Assembly (NCBI RefSeq): GCF_003432115.1
Contig: NZ_QWDC01000001.1
Span: 62,001 to 126,000 of the forward strand
DNA: 64,000 nucleotides
From: Mucilaginibacter conchicola
GTDB lineage: Bacteria > Bacteroidota > Bacteroidia > Sphingobacteriales > Sphingobacteriaceae
Direction of reading: 5' to 3'
The translations under genes were made by a program, and so were the position numbers. The notes under the pieces were generated by a model. That model was not told the DNA's origin. It did not search any database and saw nothing but the letters and a program-made list of their open reading frames with translations. Below are positions 45,580 through 54,848 of this stretch, piece after piece. How positions within the stretch are numbered: position 1 is the first letter of the stretch; each line of letters begins with the position of its first letter.

Positions 45580-46998
45580 ATGCAAGGCACCGAATATATC
45601 AGTAAAAGTTTTCCGCACCAGCCAACGGCCCAGCAGCAGGAGCTTTTTCATAAGCTGCATACTTTTCTGGCTACCGAAGACGGCGACGAATGCTTTATTC
45701 TTCGTGGCTACGCCGGTACCGGTAAAACAACCATTGTCGGTGCGCTGGTAAAGGCCTTGCCTAAATATAATTTTCGGTCGGTGTTGCTGGCACCTACGGG
45801 CAGGGCGGCCAAGGTGATCACTAACTATAGTGGAAGAAAAGCTTTTACCATTCATAAACGCATCTATCGTAAAAAGTCTGCCATAAATGTTGATGAAGCA
45901 TTCGCCCTGGCCGAGAATATGAGCGCCAATACGCTTTTTATTGTGGATGAGGCGTCGATGATCTCGAACGAGCACAACAGCGGCAACCGCGAAACCCTGC
46001 TGCGCGACCTGGTGAACTACGTTTACAACACCAAAAATTGCAAACTGATGCTGGTTGGCGATACCGCCCAGTTACCACCGGTAGGTACTATAGACAGCCC
46101 CGCGCTTGATGCCAAACTAATGAAAGGCGTTTTTGGGCTGGATGTACATACCTATGAACTGACGGATGTTCTGCGCCAGCAAAAAGAATCGGGCATTTTG
46201 TACAACGTAACTAATGTGCGCAACATCATCCGCCAGGAAAAAGAGGTGATGCCCCGCATAGTTACAAAAGGTTATAAAGATGTTTTCCGCATGCGTGGTG
46301 ATATGCTGGAAGAAGGGCTTAACTATGCCTATAACAAATATGGTAATGATGATACGCTCATCATCTGCCGCAGTAATAAGAACGCCAACCTTTATAACAA
46401 ACAGATTCGCGGCCGTATCCTCTACCGCGAGGAAGAACTAACCGGCGGCGACCAGCTGATGATCGTTCGTAATAACTATTTCTGGCTAAAAGATCAGGAA
46501 GACAGCAGCACGGGTTTCATTGCCAACGGCGATATAGCCCGCGTAAAAAAGGTGCGCCGGTTTGAGGAAATGTACGGTTTCCGCTTCGCAGATGTGCAAC
46601 TGGAGTTTATTGATTACGCCGAAGATCCCATACTGGACTGTAAGGTGTTGTTAGATACGCTATACTCAGAAGCCCCCGCACTTTTACAGGAAGACCAGCG
46701 TCGCTTTTACGAAGAGGCCATGAAAGATTACGACCACATCCTCAACAAACGCGATAAGCATAACGAGCTAAAAATGAACCCGTACTACAATGCACTGCAG
46801 GTGAAGTTTGCTTACGCCATTACCTGCCACAAAGCCCAGGGCGGCCAGTGGGGTGCTGTGTTTGTTGATCAGGGTTACCTTACCGAAGAAATGGTAAATA
46901 CCGATTTCCTGAGATGGTTCTACACCGCCTGCACCCGTGCAACAGAGGAATTATATCTGGTGAATTTTAATGATAAGTTCTTTACGGATAAAGAGTAG
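45580..46998 (+). CDS. RecD-like SF1B DNA helicase (AAA family)
   Basis: The 472-residue protein has Walker A LRGYAGTGKTTIVGALVKAL, LLAPTGRAAKVI, Walker B TLFIVDEASMISNEH, LMLVGDTAQLPPVGT and the C-terminal UvrD_C_2 motif AITCHKAQGGQWGAVFVDQG with RWFYTACTRATEELYLV. This is the core of RecD2/TraA-type 5'-3' helicases without the long N-terminal domain of RecD2. It is divergent from the DUF3822 operon by 69 bp. A word hairpin follows its stop. Confidence 0.9.
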   Translation: MQGTEYISKSFPHQPTAQQQELFHKLHTFLATEDGDECFILRGYAGTGKTTIVGALVKALPKYNFRSVLLAPTGRAAKVITNYSGRKAFTIHKRIYRKKSAINVDEAFALAENMSANTLFIVDEASMISNEHNSGNRETLLRDLVNYVYNTKNCKLMLVGDTAQLPPVGTIDSPALDAKLMKGVFGLDVHTYELTDVLRQQKESGILYNVTNVRNIIRQEKEVMPRIVTKGYKDVFRMRGDMLEEGLNYAYNKYGNDDTLIICRSNKNANLYNKQIRGRILYREEELTGGDQLMIVRNNYFWLKDQEDSSTGFIANGDIARVKKVRRFEEMYGFRFADVQLEFIDYAEDPILDCKVLLDTLYSEAPALLQEDQRRFYEEAMKDYDHILNKRDKHNELKMNPYYNALQVKFAYAITCHKAQGGQWGAVFVDQGYLTEEMVNTDFLRWFYTACTRATEELYLVNFNDKFFTDKE

Positions 46999-47048
46999 AT
47001 CATGGTTTATGGATGATAGTTCATGGCAGTTACTACGACCATGATCTA
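46996..47048. repeat. Intergenic word hairpin 1
   Basis: TAGATCATGG (46996-47005) pairs perfectly with CCATGATCTA (47039-47048). The word TAG(A/T)TCATGG also occurs as TAGTTCATGG inside the left half and, inverted, as CTATGAACTA on the right, so the arms pair in more than one register. It lies between convergent genes. Confidence 0.6.
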
Positions 47049-47059
47049 TGAACTACAAG

Positions 47060-48397
47060 CTACTGAACTTCCGGCAACGTTACCGTAAACAAACTGCCTT
47101 CGCCTTCTTTACTTTGTGCTGTTATTTTGCCGTTGTGGCTGTTCACAATATCGCGCACAATGCTGAGGCCTATGCCTGTAGATTGCTCGCCGCGCAAACC
47201 CGAACGGCCGGCACCTGAGAAGCGCTCAAATATTGTCGGCAGCATTTCCTTCGGGATGCCCATACCGTGGTCTTTTACCTGGATAATGAGGTTGCGCTTA
47301 TCGCGGTTTAAATGAACTTCAACCTTGTTGCCATCTTTTGAGAATTTAAGGGCATTGCTGATGAGGTTATCTATCGCCCTCGGGAATTTCTCGTGGTTCA
47401 TCATCACAAAGGCCGATTTTACGTTGCTTATCAGTACCACATTCTCCCTGCCGCCTTGTTGTATCTTCCAGGTGGCTACAATATCCTGCAAGCATTTATT
47501 CAGGTCGGTACGTTGCATTTTATCTGTAGATAGTCCGGCGTTTTCATCTCGCGCCGCATCAAGCAGGTCGTCAATAATGGTACGTGCCTTCACGCATGAT
47601 TCGCGCATCATGTTCAGGTTATCCTCGGTATCTGCGTCAATGTCATCAAGCGCCATCATCATGGTTAATGATTCAACAGCTGCGATAGGGTTACGCAGGT
47701 CATGTGCAACGGTGCCCAATACCTGGTTTTTGAATACGTTGGCTTTTTCTATCTGTGTTTTCTGTTCGCGTATCTCTACTATCTGCCCGTAATAACTGGC
47801 CTTGTAGCTAAAGAAATACCGCGAGGTGAGATAGAACCCGGCTAACAAAATGGCCGATATCATCTGGTTATACACCATATCGGTAGGGCTTACCTGCGCG
47901 TGATAGCACAATACTGTGAACAATAGCTCGATACCTACTAATAAGATTAGTGTTTCGTAATACTCAAATGTGAAAAGCATACTCACCACACTCAAGGCAA
48001 TAAGGTAAAGCGTGAGGCTGTTGCTGGGGTCTGATGTGGAGATAAAACTGGAATACATCCCGCAAACAATGATGTAAAGACCGAAAATAAATACGAATAA
48101 CGACATGCCCGCCGTACCATGCTTTGTTTTGCGCATCTCAATAATAAACAGATGGCTTATTATATAAAAGAATGGTGTTATGCCAATAAATAACCAGTTG
48201 ATAAAATCAAACTCGGGGAAATTCTGTGCCTTGGTTAAACTCTCCGGAAACAAATGGTACAACACCCTGATGATGATACTTAGGCTCAGAAAAATAAAGC
48301 TGGCAGTACGTACACCCTGTAAATTTTGATAGGTGTAGTAGTTGCGATAGGGTTCGCGATACTTTTGGGCAAGCTTTGTAAAAAAATGGGTCTCCAC
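47060..48397 (-). CDS. Membrane sensor histidine kinase
   Basis: The start is GTG 48397, giving 445 residues. Six hydrophobic helices fill residues ~30-195 without a large periplasmic loop. The HisKA domain has His232 in VLGTVAHDLRNPIAAVESLT, and the ATPase part shows the N box NLISNALKFSKDG, the G1 box VKDHGMGIPKE and G2 GLRGEQSTGIGLSIV. The lack of a sensory loop suggests it senses a membrane-associated or membrane-permeable signal. No response regulator gene is adjacent, so it is an orphan kinase. Confidence 0.88.
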   Translation of the reverse strand: METHFFTKLAQKYREPYRNYYTYQNLQGVRTASFIFLSLSIIIRVLYHLFPESLTKAQNFPEFDFINWLFIGITPFFYIISHLFIIEMRKTKHGTAGMSLFVFIFGLYIIVCGMYSSFISTSDPSNSLTLYLIALSVVSMLFTFEYYETLILLVGIELLFTVLCYHAQVSPTDMVYNQMISAILLAGFYLTSRYFFSYKASYYGQIVEIREQKTQIEKANVFKNQVLGTVAHDLRNPIAAVESLTMMMALDDIDADTEDNLNMMRESCVKARTIIDDLLDAARDENAGLSTDKMQRTDLNKCLQDIVATWKIQQGGRENVVLISNVKSAFVMMNHEKFPRAIDNLISNALKFSKDGNKVEVHLNRDKRNLIIQVKDHGMGIPKEMLPTIFERFSGAGRSGLRGEQSTGIGLSIVRDIVNSHNGKITAQSKEGEGSLFTVTLPEVQ

Positions 48398-48526
48398 GGT
48401 TACGTATTAGGGGTACTCAAATGTATCAAATAGTTGGTTTTTAAACAAATGTGAAATGTGCATTTAGTCAGGCGGGTTGACAAAATGGCGTGTGGTTTTC
48501 AAATGTTTCTGTCAAATATTCAGACT

Positions 48527-48559
48527 GTTGCAGGGGCAGATGCTATGGCCTTAGTTTTG
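48527..48559 (+). promoter_or_regulatory. Probable clpB promoter
   Basis: GTTG at 48527-48530 and TAGTTTTG at 48552-48559 fit the Bacteroidota -33/-7 pattern with 21 bp between them. The clpB ATG (48576) is 17 bp downstream. No CIRCE inverted repeat was seen. Confidence 0.45.
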
Positions 48560-48575
48560 ATGATACTTGTGTACT

Positions 48576-51176
48576 ATGAATTTTAACAACTTTACCATAA
48601 AAGCCCAGGAAGCTGTACAAAAGGCTTCTGAAATTGCAACCGGTAATCAGCAACAAGCTATTGAACCGGCCCATTTATTAAAGGGTTTGTTACTGGTTGA
48701 TGAAAACGTTATAACCTACCTTTTAAAAAAGCTAAACGTTAACCTTAACCGGCTAAACGATACCCTCGACGAACAGATCGCATCGTTCCCTAAAGTGAGC
48801 GGAAGCAATATCTATTTGTCGTCAAATACAAACACTGCTTTGCAAAAAGCACAATCGTACCTCAAAGAATTTAAGGACGAGTTTGTATCGGTAGAACATA
48901 TTTTATTAGGCATTTTGGCCGGTAGCGATAAAGCTGCCGGAGCCCTGAAAGATGCCGGTGTAAACGAGAAGGACCTGAAAAAAGCAATCGTAAGCCTGCG
49001 CGGCGACAACAAGGTTACCGACCAAAACGCCGAAGCTACTTACAATGCTTTAAATAAATATGCCCGTAACTTAAACGAGTACGCAGAAAGCGGAAAGCTC
49101 GACCCGGTTATTGGCCGTGATGAAGAGATCCGCCGTGTTATCCAGATTCTTAGTCGCCGTACCAAGAACAACCCGATACTGGTGGGTGAACCCGGCGTAG
49201 GTAAAACCGCCATTGCAGAAGGTATTGCCTTCCGTATCATTAAAGGTGATGTGCCTGAGAGCTTAAAAAGTAAAACCGTGTACTCATTAGATATGGGTGC
49301 GTTGGTAGCAGGCGCCAAATACAAAGGCGAGTTTGAAGAACGTTTGAAAGCCGTTATCAAAGAAGTGGTGCAAAGCGATGGCGATATCATATTGTTTATC
49401 GACGAGATCCACACCCTTGTTGGTGCCGGCGGTGGCGAAGGTGCTATGGATGCTGCAAACATCCTTAAACCGGCCCTTGCCCGTGGCGAACTGCGCTCGA
49501 TAGGTGCAACTACTTTGAACGAGTATCAAAAATACATCGAAAAGGACAAGGCGTTGGAGCGCCGTTTCCAGAAAGTAATGGTTGATGAGCCTGATTCTGC
49601 CGATGCCATTTCCATCCTTCGCGGATTGAAGGAGCGGTATGAGGCTCACCATAAGGTGCGTATTAAAGACGAGGCCATCATCGCCGCCGTTGAAATGTCG
49701 CAACGCTACATCTCAGATCGTTTCCTGCCGGATAAAGCTATCGACCTGATGGACGAGGCTGCTTCTAAACTGCGTTTAGAAATGGATTCGGTACCTGAAG
49801 CGGTTGATGAACTGGAACGCCGCATCATGCAGTTGGAAATTGAACGCGAAGCGATAAAACGCGAGAAAGATGACCATAAGGTTGCCGAGCTGAGCCAGGA
49901 GATAGCCAACCTGTCATCACAACGTGATTCGTTACGTGCCAAATGGCAGGGCGAGAAAGACCTGGTTGACGGCATTAACCAAAAGGTTGAGCAAATTGAG
50001 ACCTATAAGCTGGAAGCTGAGCAAGCCGAGCGTGCCGGTGATTATGGCAAGGTAGCCGAGTTACGTTACGGTACCATTGTGCAGGCACAGAAAGAAGTTG
50101 AAGACCTGAAAGCTGCCCTGCAGGAAAACCAGGATGATAGCCGCATGCTGAAAGAAGAAGTTACTGCCGATGATATTGCCGGTGTGGTTTCACGCTGGAC
50201 AGGTATCCCGGTGAGTAAAATGGTGCAGAGCGAGCGCGAAAAGCTGCTGAGTTTGGAAGATGAGCTGCACAAACGCGTGGCCGGTCAGGAAGAGGCTATT
50301 GAGGCCATAAGCGATGCTATACGCCGCAGCCGTGCCGGTTTGCAGGATAAACGTAAACCAATCGGTTCGTTCATTTTTCTGGGTACTACCGGCGTGGGTA
50401 AAACCGAGCTGGCCAAAGCACTGGCCGAGTACCTGTTTAACGATGAAAACTCGATGGTACGTATTGATATGAGCGAGTATCAGGAACGCCATGCCGTATC
50501 AAGATTAATTGGAGCGCCTCCGGGATACGTGGGATACGATGAAGGCGGCCAGTTAACCGAAGCTGTTCGCCGTAAGCCATACAGTGTAGTGCTATTGGAT
50601 GAGATAGAGAAAGCTCACCCGGATGTATTCAACATTCTGCTACAGGTGTTGGATGACGGCCACTTAACGGATAACAAAGGCCGCGTGGTGAACTTTAAAA
50701 ACACCATCATTATCATGACCTCGAACATCGGCTCAAACATTATCCAAGAGAACTTCCAGGATTTTGAGGACAGCGATAAAGAAGCGGTGATAGCCAAAAC
50801 CAAGAACGAATTGTTTAACCTGTTAAGGCAAACCATTCGCCCCGAGTTTTTGAACAGGATAGACGAGATCATCATGTTCACTCCGCTAAGCCGTGATGAG
50901 ATAGGGGATATTGTGAAACTACAGTTTAAACAAGTGCAGCAAACCCTGGCTGAAATGGGAGTAAGCATTGAAGCGACAGACGAAGCTTTAGACTGGCTGG
51001 CCCAGTTAGGTTACGACCCGCAATTTGGTGCACGCCCGCTTAAACGGGTTATACAAAAGAGAATACTGAACGAATTATCAAAACAGATCCTTGCTGGCAA
51101 GGTGGATAGAGATAGTAAGATAAAGTTGGATATGTTTGATAACAACTTTGTGTTTATGAATGCGAATGAAGGATAA
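48576..51176 (+). CDS. clpB: ATP-dependent chaperone ClpB
   Basis: ATG 48576 ([20 protein letters not shown]) is chosen over a TTG nine bases upstream, giving 866 residues, normal for ClpB. It shows the N-terminal Clp repeat domain, AAA-1 with Walker [14 protein letters not shown] and [16 protein letters not shown], a coiled-coil middle domain (~residues 400-525, rich in [23 protein letters not shown] heptads) and AAA-2 with [18 protein letters not shown], ending with the D2 small domain ([20 protein letters not shown]). It lacks the ClpP-binding IGF loop, so it is a disaggregase working with DnaK. A hairpin terminator follows. Confidence 0.96.
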   Translation: MNFNNFTIKAQEAVQKASEIATGNQQQAIEPAHLLKGLLLVDENVITYLLKKLNVNLNRLNDTLDEQIASFPKVSGSNIYLSSNTNTALQKAQSYLKEFKDEFVSVEHILLGILAGSDKAAGALKDAGVNEKDLKKAIVSLRGDNKVTDQNAEATYNALNKYARNLNEYAESGKLDPVIGRDEEIRRVIQILSRRTKNNPILVGEPGVGKTAIAEGIAFRIIKGDVPESLKSKTVYSLDMGALVAGAKYKGEFEERLKAVIKEVVQSDGDIILFIDEIHTLVGAGGGEGAMDAANILKPALARGELRSIGATTLNEYQKYIEKDKALERRFQKVMVDEPDSADAISILRGLKERYEAHHKVRIKDEAIIAAVEMSQRYISDRFLPDKAIDLMDEAASKLRLEMDSVPEAVDELERRIMQLEIEREAIKREKDDHKVAELSQEIANLSSQRDSLRAKWQGEKDLVDGINQKVEQIETYKLEAEQAERAGDYGKVAELRYGTIVQAQKEVEDLKAALQENQDDSRMLKEEVTADDIAGVVSRWTGIPVSKMVQSEREKLLSLEDELHKRVAGQEEAIEAISDAIRRSRAGLQDKRKPIGSFIFLGTTGVGKTELAKALAEYLFNDENSMVRIDMSEYQERHAVSRLIGAPPGYVGYDEGGQLTEAVRRKPYSVVLLDEIEKAHPDVFNILLQVLDDGHLTDNKGRVVNFKNTIIIMTSNIGSNIIQENFQDFEDSDKEAVIAKTKNELFNLLRQTIRPEFLNRIDEIIMFTPLSRDEIGDIVKLQFKQVQQTLAEMGVSIEATDEALDWLAQLGYDPQFGARPLKRVIQKRILNELSKQILAGKVDRDSKIKLDMFDNNFVFMNANEG

Positions 51177-51270
51177 GTGCTGTTGATAGCAGACCGGACG
51201 TTACACGGCTATGTGATTGATTGATAAATTTGCCGGTCTGCGGCATTCTTTAAACACAGTTCAGACAATG

Positions 51271-51295
51271 GAGCTGCCTTAGGGCGGCTCTTTTT
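51271..51295 (+). terminator. Terminator downstream of clpB
   Basis: An 8-bp stem (51271-51278 with 51283-51290) with a TTAG loop is followed by five T residues. Confidence 0.75.
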
Positions 51296-51296
51296 G

Positions 51297-52064
51297 TTAC
51301 TTATAATTGATGTAGGTATATTTTGTGATTGTATGACCGTCAGTACCAAATGGTGTATCAGATGTTAGCGGGTAGCCGCTTTCATCGTACGTATATTTGT
51401 AAAGCACCGAGTAATTTTCATCAGGGGATTTACGGGTGTATTTGATTATTTCATTTTTGCTGCTAGATGGGTAATTAAAAACTTTCCATTTCAGGCCAAC
51501 TCCGGTGTTAGCGCTCTTGTTGTCGCCATACTCATATTCGCCGGTTGCGATGTATGGTTTGTTATTGCTAACATCTGTCGATACTGATTTTATCAGGTTA
51601 CCATTTTGATAAAAATATTCGTTAAAGCTTCCCGGATAAGTCTGCGAAATGGTTTTTACTACTAAACCATTTTCAACAACAAGTTTGTCAACAACTGTTC
51701 TCGGGTTATCGGCAGACGGTTGGTAGGTCATCATTGTAGGGATTCCTTTATCATAAGTGTACGTAAAAACAGATTTTACTCCGTTTTCAATACTAACGGT
51801 TTTAATAAGGTTTTCTTCGTTATCGTAAAAAAAGGTTTGATCTACGTCGTCTGGCGGAAACTGCGTGCCGGTGTAACGGGTTTGTAATGACGTAAGACGA
51901 TTGTTATTATCGTAATCATAATTAATTACGTATTGATCGCCATTGGGGTAAGTGCTAACAGCAGATTTTATTAGCTTTTTATCTGAGCTTTGATTGTCGT
52001 TGTTTTTCTTACATGCCAGCAACAATAACATAAAACATGTACAGATTAAAAGCGCTTTTTTCAT
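51297..52064 (-). CDS. Uncharacterised YD-repeat-like lipoprotein
   Basis: This 255-residue protein has lipobox MLLLLAC with Lys-Lys-Asn after the Cys at residue 17. The mature part is made of short repeating beta-hairpins with Tyr-Asp and Asn-Gly turns (VINYDYDNNNRLTSLQTRY, FFYDNEENLIKTVS, FTYTYDKGIPTMMT, YKYTYDESGYPLTS), the pattern of YD/RHS-type repeats seen in many Bacteroidota lipoproteins. Function is unknown. It converges on clpB. Confidence 0.75.
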   Translation of the reverse strand: MKKALLICTCFMLLLLACKKNNDNQSSDKKLIKSAVSTYPNGDQYVINYDYDNNNRLTSLQTRYTGTQFPPDDVDQTFFYDNEENLIKTVSIENGVKSVFTYTYDKGIPTMMTYQPSADNPRTVVDKLVVENGLVVKTISQTYPGSFNEYFYQNGNLIKSVSTDVSNNKPYIATGEYEYGDNKSANTGVGLKWKVFNYPSSSKNEIIKYTRKSPDENYSVLYKYTYDESGYPLTSDTPFGTDGHTITKYTYINYK

Positions 52065-52375
52065 TTATGCGATAAGGTTAATTTGCTTTCGAAAATAAGT
52101 AAATTACTTTGAAATTTACTTATTGGTGATGACTTTAGCTTAAATATTAGAGCTACGTTAAACTGAATTTTGAGCAATTAAAAGTGTATTTATCCAACTG
52201 GTAAATCTCTGTTAGTAACAAACTGCTCATTATCAAGCGTTCACGAATGTTCACGATGTTCATGGCGTGAACGTGAACACTCGTGGTCGCATTTATCAGT
52301 CGGCCATCAAACAACGGGCACGCTTTTTGGGTTACTAAGTTGTGGTTACGGCCACACCAATTAAACGCTATCATC
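52065..52375. promoter_or_regulatory. 311-bp gap with a cluster of GTTCACG repeats
   Basis: Within 40 bp, GTTCACG occurs at 52239-52245 and 52249-52255, and its inverse CGTGAAC at 52266-52272 and 52272-52278. The first half of the gap is A+T-rich and should hold the promoter of the minus-strand lipoprotein; the repeat cluster is about 100 bp upstream of the plus-strand gene. No coding frame was found. Confidence 0.45.
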
Positions 52376-52723
52376 ATGAAAAATTTTGAAACATTAGTGG
52401 ATGCCACTAACGACCTTACTAAAAGAGGATATACAGAGAATTTAAGCCTTGAAGGAGATACCATAGACGACAAGTCTAAAGATATACACATGACCGCCGA
52501 CGATTTTGAGATAGATGAGTTCTACCGTTTCGAGGGCCAAAGCAATCCCGACGATATGGCTATTGTCTATGGCATCAGCTCGGCTAAATATGGTATTAAG
52601 GGCATTCTTGTAAACGCCTACGGTACCTATGCCGATGATAGTTCATCGGCTATAGCAGCCAAATTGCACCACCACCAGGTGAGCACAAATTTAAATGGGG
52701 CGGACAGACCGGCGAATAATTAA
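52376..52723 (+). CDS. Small conserved protein often misnamed phosphoribosylpyrophosphate synthetase
   Basis: ATG 52376 ([20 protein letters not shown]) gives 115 residues. The sequence ([39 protein letters not shown]) matches a small family widespread in Bacteroidota that databases often label phosphoribosylpyrophosphate synthetase. It has none of the PRPP synthetase motifs and is far too short, so that name should not be used. Function is unknown. The acidic, compact sequence looks like a cytosolic regulatory protein. Confidence 0.75.
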   Translation: MKNFETLVDATNDLTKRGYTENLSLEGDTIDDKSKDIHMTADDFEIDEFYRFEGQSNPDDMAIVYGISSAKYGIKGILVNAYGTYADDSSSAIAAKLHHHQVSTNLNGADRPANN

Positions 52724-52730
52724 GTCAAAA

Positions 52731-52806
52731 TTCAAAATTAAAAAGTCAAAATTTGGAAGCAGGGCAAGCACGCTAAGCTTTTTAATTTTGACTTTTTAAT
52801 TTTGAA
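52731..52806. repeat. Intergenic word hairpin 2 (23-bp perfect inverted repeat)
   Basis: The 23-base arm at 52731-52753, built from TCAAAATT words, is perfectly repeated in inverse orientation at 52784-52806, with a 30-bp spacer. The right arm supplies the stop codon and last codons (Ile-Gln-Asn) of the convergent gene. Confidence 0.85.
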
Positions 52807-53353
52807 TTAAGCTCAAAAGCTTTCTCCCTCTTACCTGTATCGCCGCAGTACCATCGCGCATCATAAAGTGAAGCTGGTTCACCAGTTCATCCTTTATCCA
52901 ATCATACCGCGGACTAAGGTTATACAATATCTCGGCGGCAAAGGCTTTAACTGCCACCTTCACTTTCGGGTCTATCAGCCAATCAAAACATTTTTCAACC
53001 ACGGGTTCCATATCCAGGGCTGCTATTTGCTTACGAATGGCATCCGGTGCTTTCTTGTCGGTGAAGGATAGTAGCACACGGGTGTAGTGGCGTTGGCAGC
53101 TTGGATAGGTTACATCTGCCATGCGGGTAATAAAGTAGGGGAGATCATCTGCATAACGCTCAGGTTCTGCATGTAAAGTTGTATCCAGCAACCATGCTGC
53201 TCTGAAGCCGGTCTGTTCGTCCTTGTGGAATGTCAGGTCTATCAGTTGGTTGATATCAAAGTTTTCATCGCGCACTTTTTGCGATAGGCGATCTACAAAA
53301 CCTTTTGTACGGTCGGCAGACAGGGCTTTGATGATATCGTCGGGTGTAAGCAT
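52796..53353 (-). CDS. HEAT-repeat-like protein of unknown function
   Basis: The 185-residue protein is all-helical (DDIIKALSADRTKGFVDRLS, TGFRAAWLLDTTLHAEPERY, HYTRVLLSFTDKKAPDAIRK, KVKVAVKAFAAEILYNLSPR). Paired amphipathic helices recur with the Ala/Leu pattern of HEAT repeats. Homologues in Bacteroidota are sometimes called adenylosuccinate lyase, but no active-site motif of that enzyme is present. It probably mediates protein binding. Its last three codons and stop lie in the arm of a 23-bp inverted repeat. Confidence 0.7.
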   Translation of the reverse strand: MLTPDDIIKALSADRTKGFVDRLSQKVRDENFDINQLIDLTFHKDEQTGFRAAWLLDTTLHAEPERYADDLPYFITRMADVTYPSCQRHYTRVLLSFTDKKAPDAIRKQIAALDMEPVVEKCFDWLIDPKVKVAVKAFAAEILYNLSPRYDWIKDELVNQLHFMMRDGTAAIQVRGRKLLSLIQN

Positions 53354-53509
53354 CTAAAATAAAATCAGCTGAAACTTTATCAGGGTTATCAAACTTACTT
53401 AAATATAAACCAAATAATTATGCCGATGGCAAGGTAAGTGCTCAGTCGATTTTTATTGGCTCAACTGAAAAACTTACACAGCATTTATACCACCGCATAC
53501 TAAAAATTA

Positions 53510-53517
53510 TACATTTG
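53510..53517 (+). promoter_or_regulatory. -7 promoter element of the M16 peptidase operon
   Basis: TACATTTG matches TAnnTTTG and lies 20 bp before the ATG. A weak TTTA at 53484-53487 is the only -33 candidate. Confidence 0.5.
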
Positions 53518-53537
53518 CTAACCGTTATTTAATATAC

Positions 53538-54818
53538 ATGGTTAAATTTAATCGCTTTACCCTTGACAATGGGCTGCGTGTCCTTGTCCACGAAGATAGT
53601 ACTACACCGATGGCGGTGCTTAACATTTTATATGATGTTGGCGCCCGCGACGAAGATGCCGAACGTACCGGTTTTGCTCACTTGTTTGAGCACCTCATGT
53701 TTGGTGGATCAGTAAATATTCCCAATTATGATGGCCCGCTGCAACGTGTAGGCGGCGAAAATAACGCCTTCACCAGCAACGATATTACCAACTATTATAT
53801 CACCCTGCCATCTGCCAATATCGAGACCGCATTTTGGCTCGAGAGCGACCGCATGCTGAGCCTCGCCTTTAGCGAGAAAAGCCTTGAAGTACAGCGTAAT
53901 GTGGTGATAGAAGAATTTAAACAGCGTTATTTAAATCAGCCTTATGGCGATGTGTGGTTAAAGCTGCGCCCGCTGGTTTATAAAACGCACCCTTACCGCT
54001 GGGCTACCATTGGCCAAACCATTAAACATATTGAGGATGCCAAGATAGAGGATGTAAAAGCCTTCTTTAAAAAGCATTACAATCCGCAGAATGCCATAAT
54101 GGTTGTTGGGGGAGATGTGACCACCGAGCAGGTGAAAGAACTGGCCGAAAAATGGTTCGGCAACATTCCCGCTGGCGAAAAATATGTACGCAACCTGCCA
54201 CAAGAGCCGGCACAGCGCGAAGAGCGCCGCGAAACTACCAGTGGTAAAGTACCTTTGAATGATATCTACATTGCATTTCAAACTTGCGACAGGGCAGATC
54301 CTGCTTACTATCCAACAGAGCTGATCTCTGATGTCCTTTCGCGGGGCAACTCATCACGTTTGTATAAGAGCCTTATAAAAGACAAGCAGCTTTTCAGCGA
54401 GGTGCATGCCTACATCACCGGTAGTTTGGATAAAGGCATGTTTGTGCTGCAGGGCAAGCCTGTACAAGGGGTTAGCATGGAAGATGCCGAGCAGGCGCTT
54501 TGGGCAGAGTTAGAGAAACTGAAGGCTGAAGATGTTTTGTTAGAGGAGCTTACCAAAGTGCAGAACAAGACCGAAAGCACGATGGTGTTCGCTGAAATGT
54601 CGTTACTGGATAAGGCCATGAACCTGGCTTATTATGAGCTTTTGGGCGATGCCAACGAGTTTAACCGCGAAACGGCTAAGTTTTTAGCAGTTACCCCCTC
54701 GCAAATAAGAGAGCAGGCGCTAAACATTTTCCGTAAGGAAAACTCTTCTACGCTTATTTATCTTGCCGAGCGAGCCGATGGTGTTGATGAGCCCGAATTA
54801 TCTGAAGCCGAAAATTGA
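53538..54818 (+). CDS. M16 family zinc peptidase, catalytic subunit
   Basis: The 426-residue protein has the inverted zinc motif HxxEH (His48, Glu51, His52 in GFAHLFEHLMFGG) and the distal Glu in the helix NVVIEEFKQR. This is the active half of an M16B (pitrilysin/processing-peptidase type) heterodimer that degrades or trims unfolded peptides. No signal peptide is visible, so a cytosolic place is likely. The second subunit gene follows after 30 bp and lacks the zinc motif, giving the usual alpha/beta pair. Confidence 0.92.
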   Translation: MVKFNRFTLDNGLRVLVHEDSTTPMAVLNILYDVGARDEDAERTGFAHLFEHLMFGGSVNIPNYDGPLQRVGGENNAFTSNDITNYYITLPSANIETAFWLESDRMLSLAFSEKSLEVQRNVVIEEFKQRYLNQPYGDVWLKLRPLVYKTHPYRWATIGQTIKHIEDAKIEDVKAFFKKHYNPQNAIMVVGGDVTTEQVKELAEKWFGNIPAGEKYVRNLPQEPAQREERRETTSGKVPLNDIYIAFQTCDRADPAYYPTELISDVLSRGNSSRLYKSLIKDKQLFSEVHAYITGSLDKGMFVLQGKPVQGVSMEDAEQALWAELEKLKAEDVLLEELTKVQNKTESTMVFAEMSLLDKAMNLAYYELLGDANEFNRETAKFLAVTPSQIREQALNIFRKENSSTLIYLAERADGVDEPELSEAEN

Positions 54819-54848
54819 TTTGAGATGGCAGCCCAACCGGCTGCGTAA

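Noticed and set aside
45511..45975. 155-residue upstream extension of the DUF3822 gene
   Set aside because: It overlaps the divergent helicase gene and its sequence is unlike the family; ATG 45510 is the natural start.
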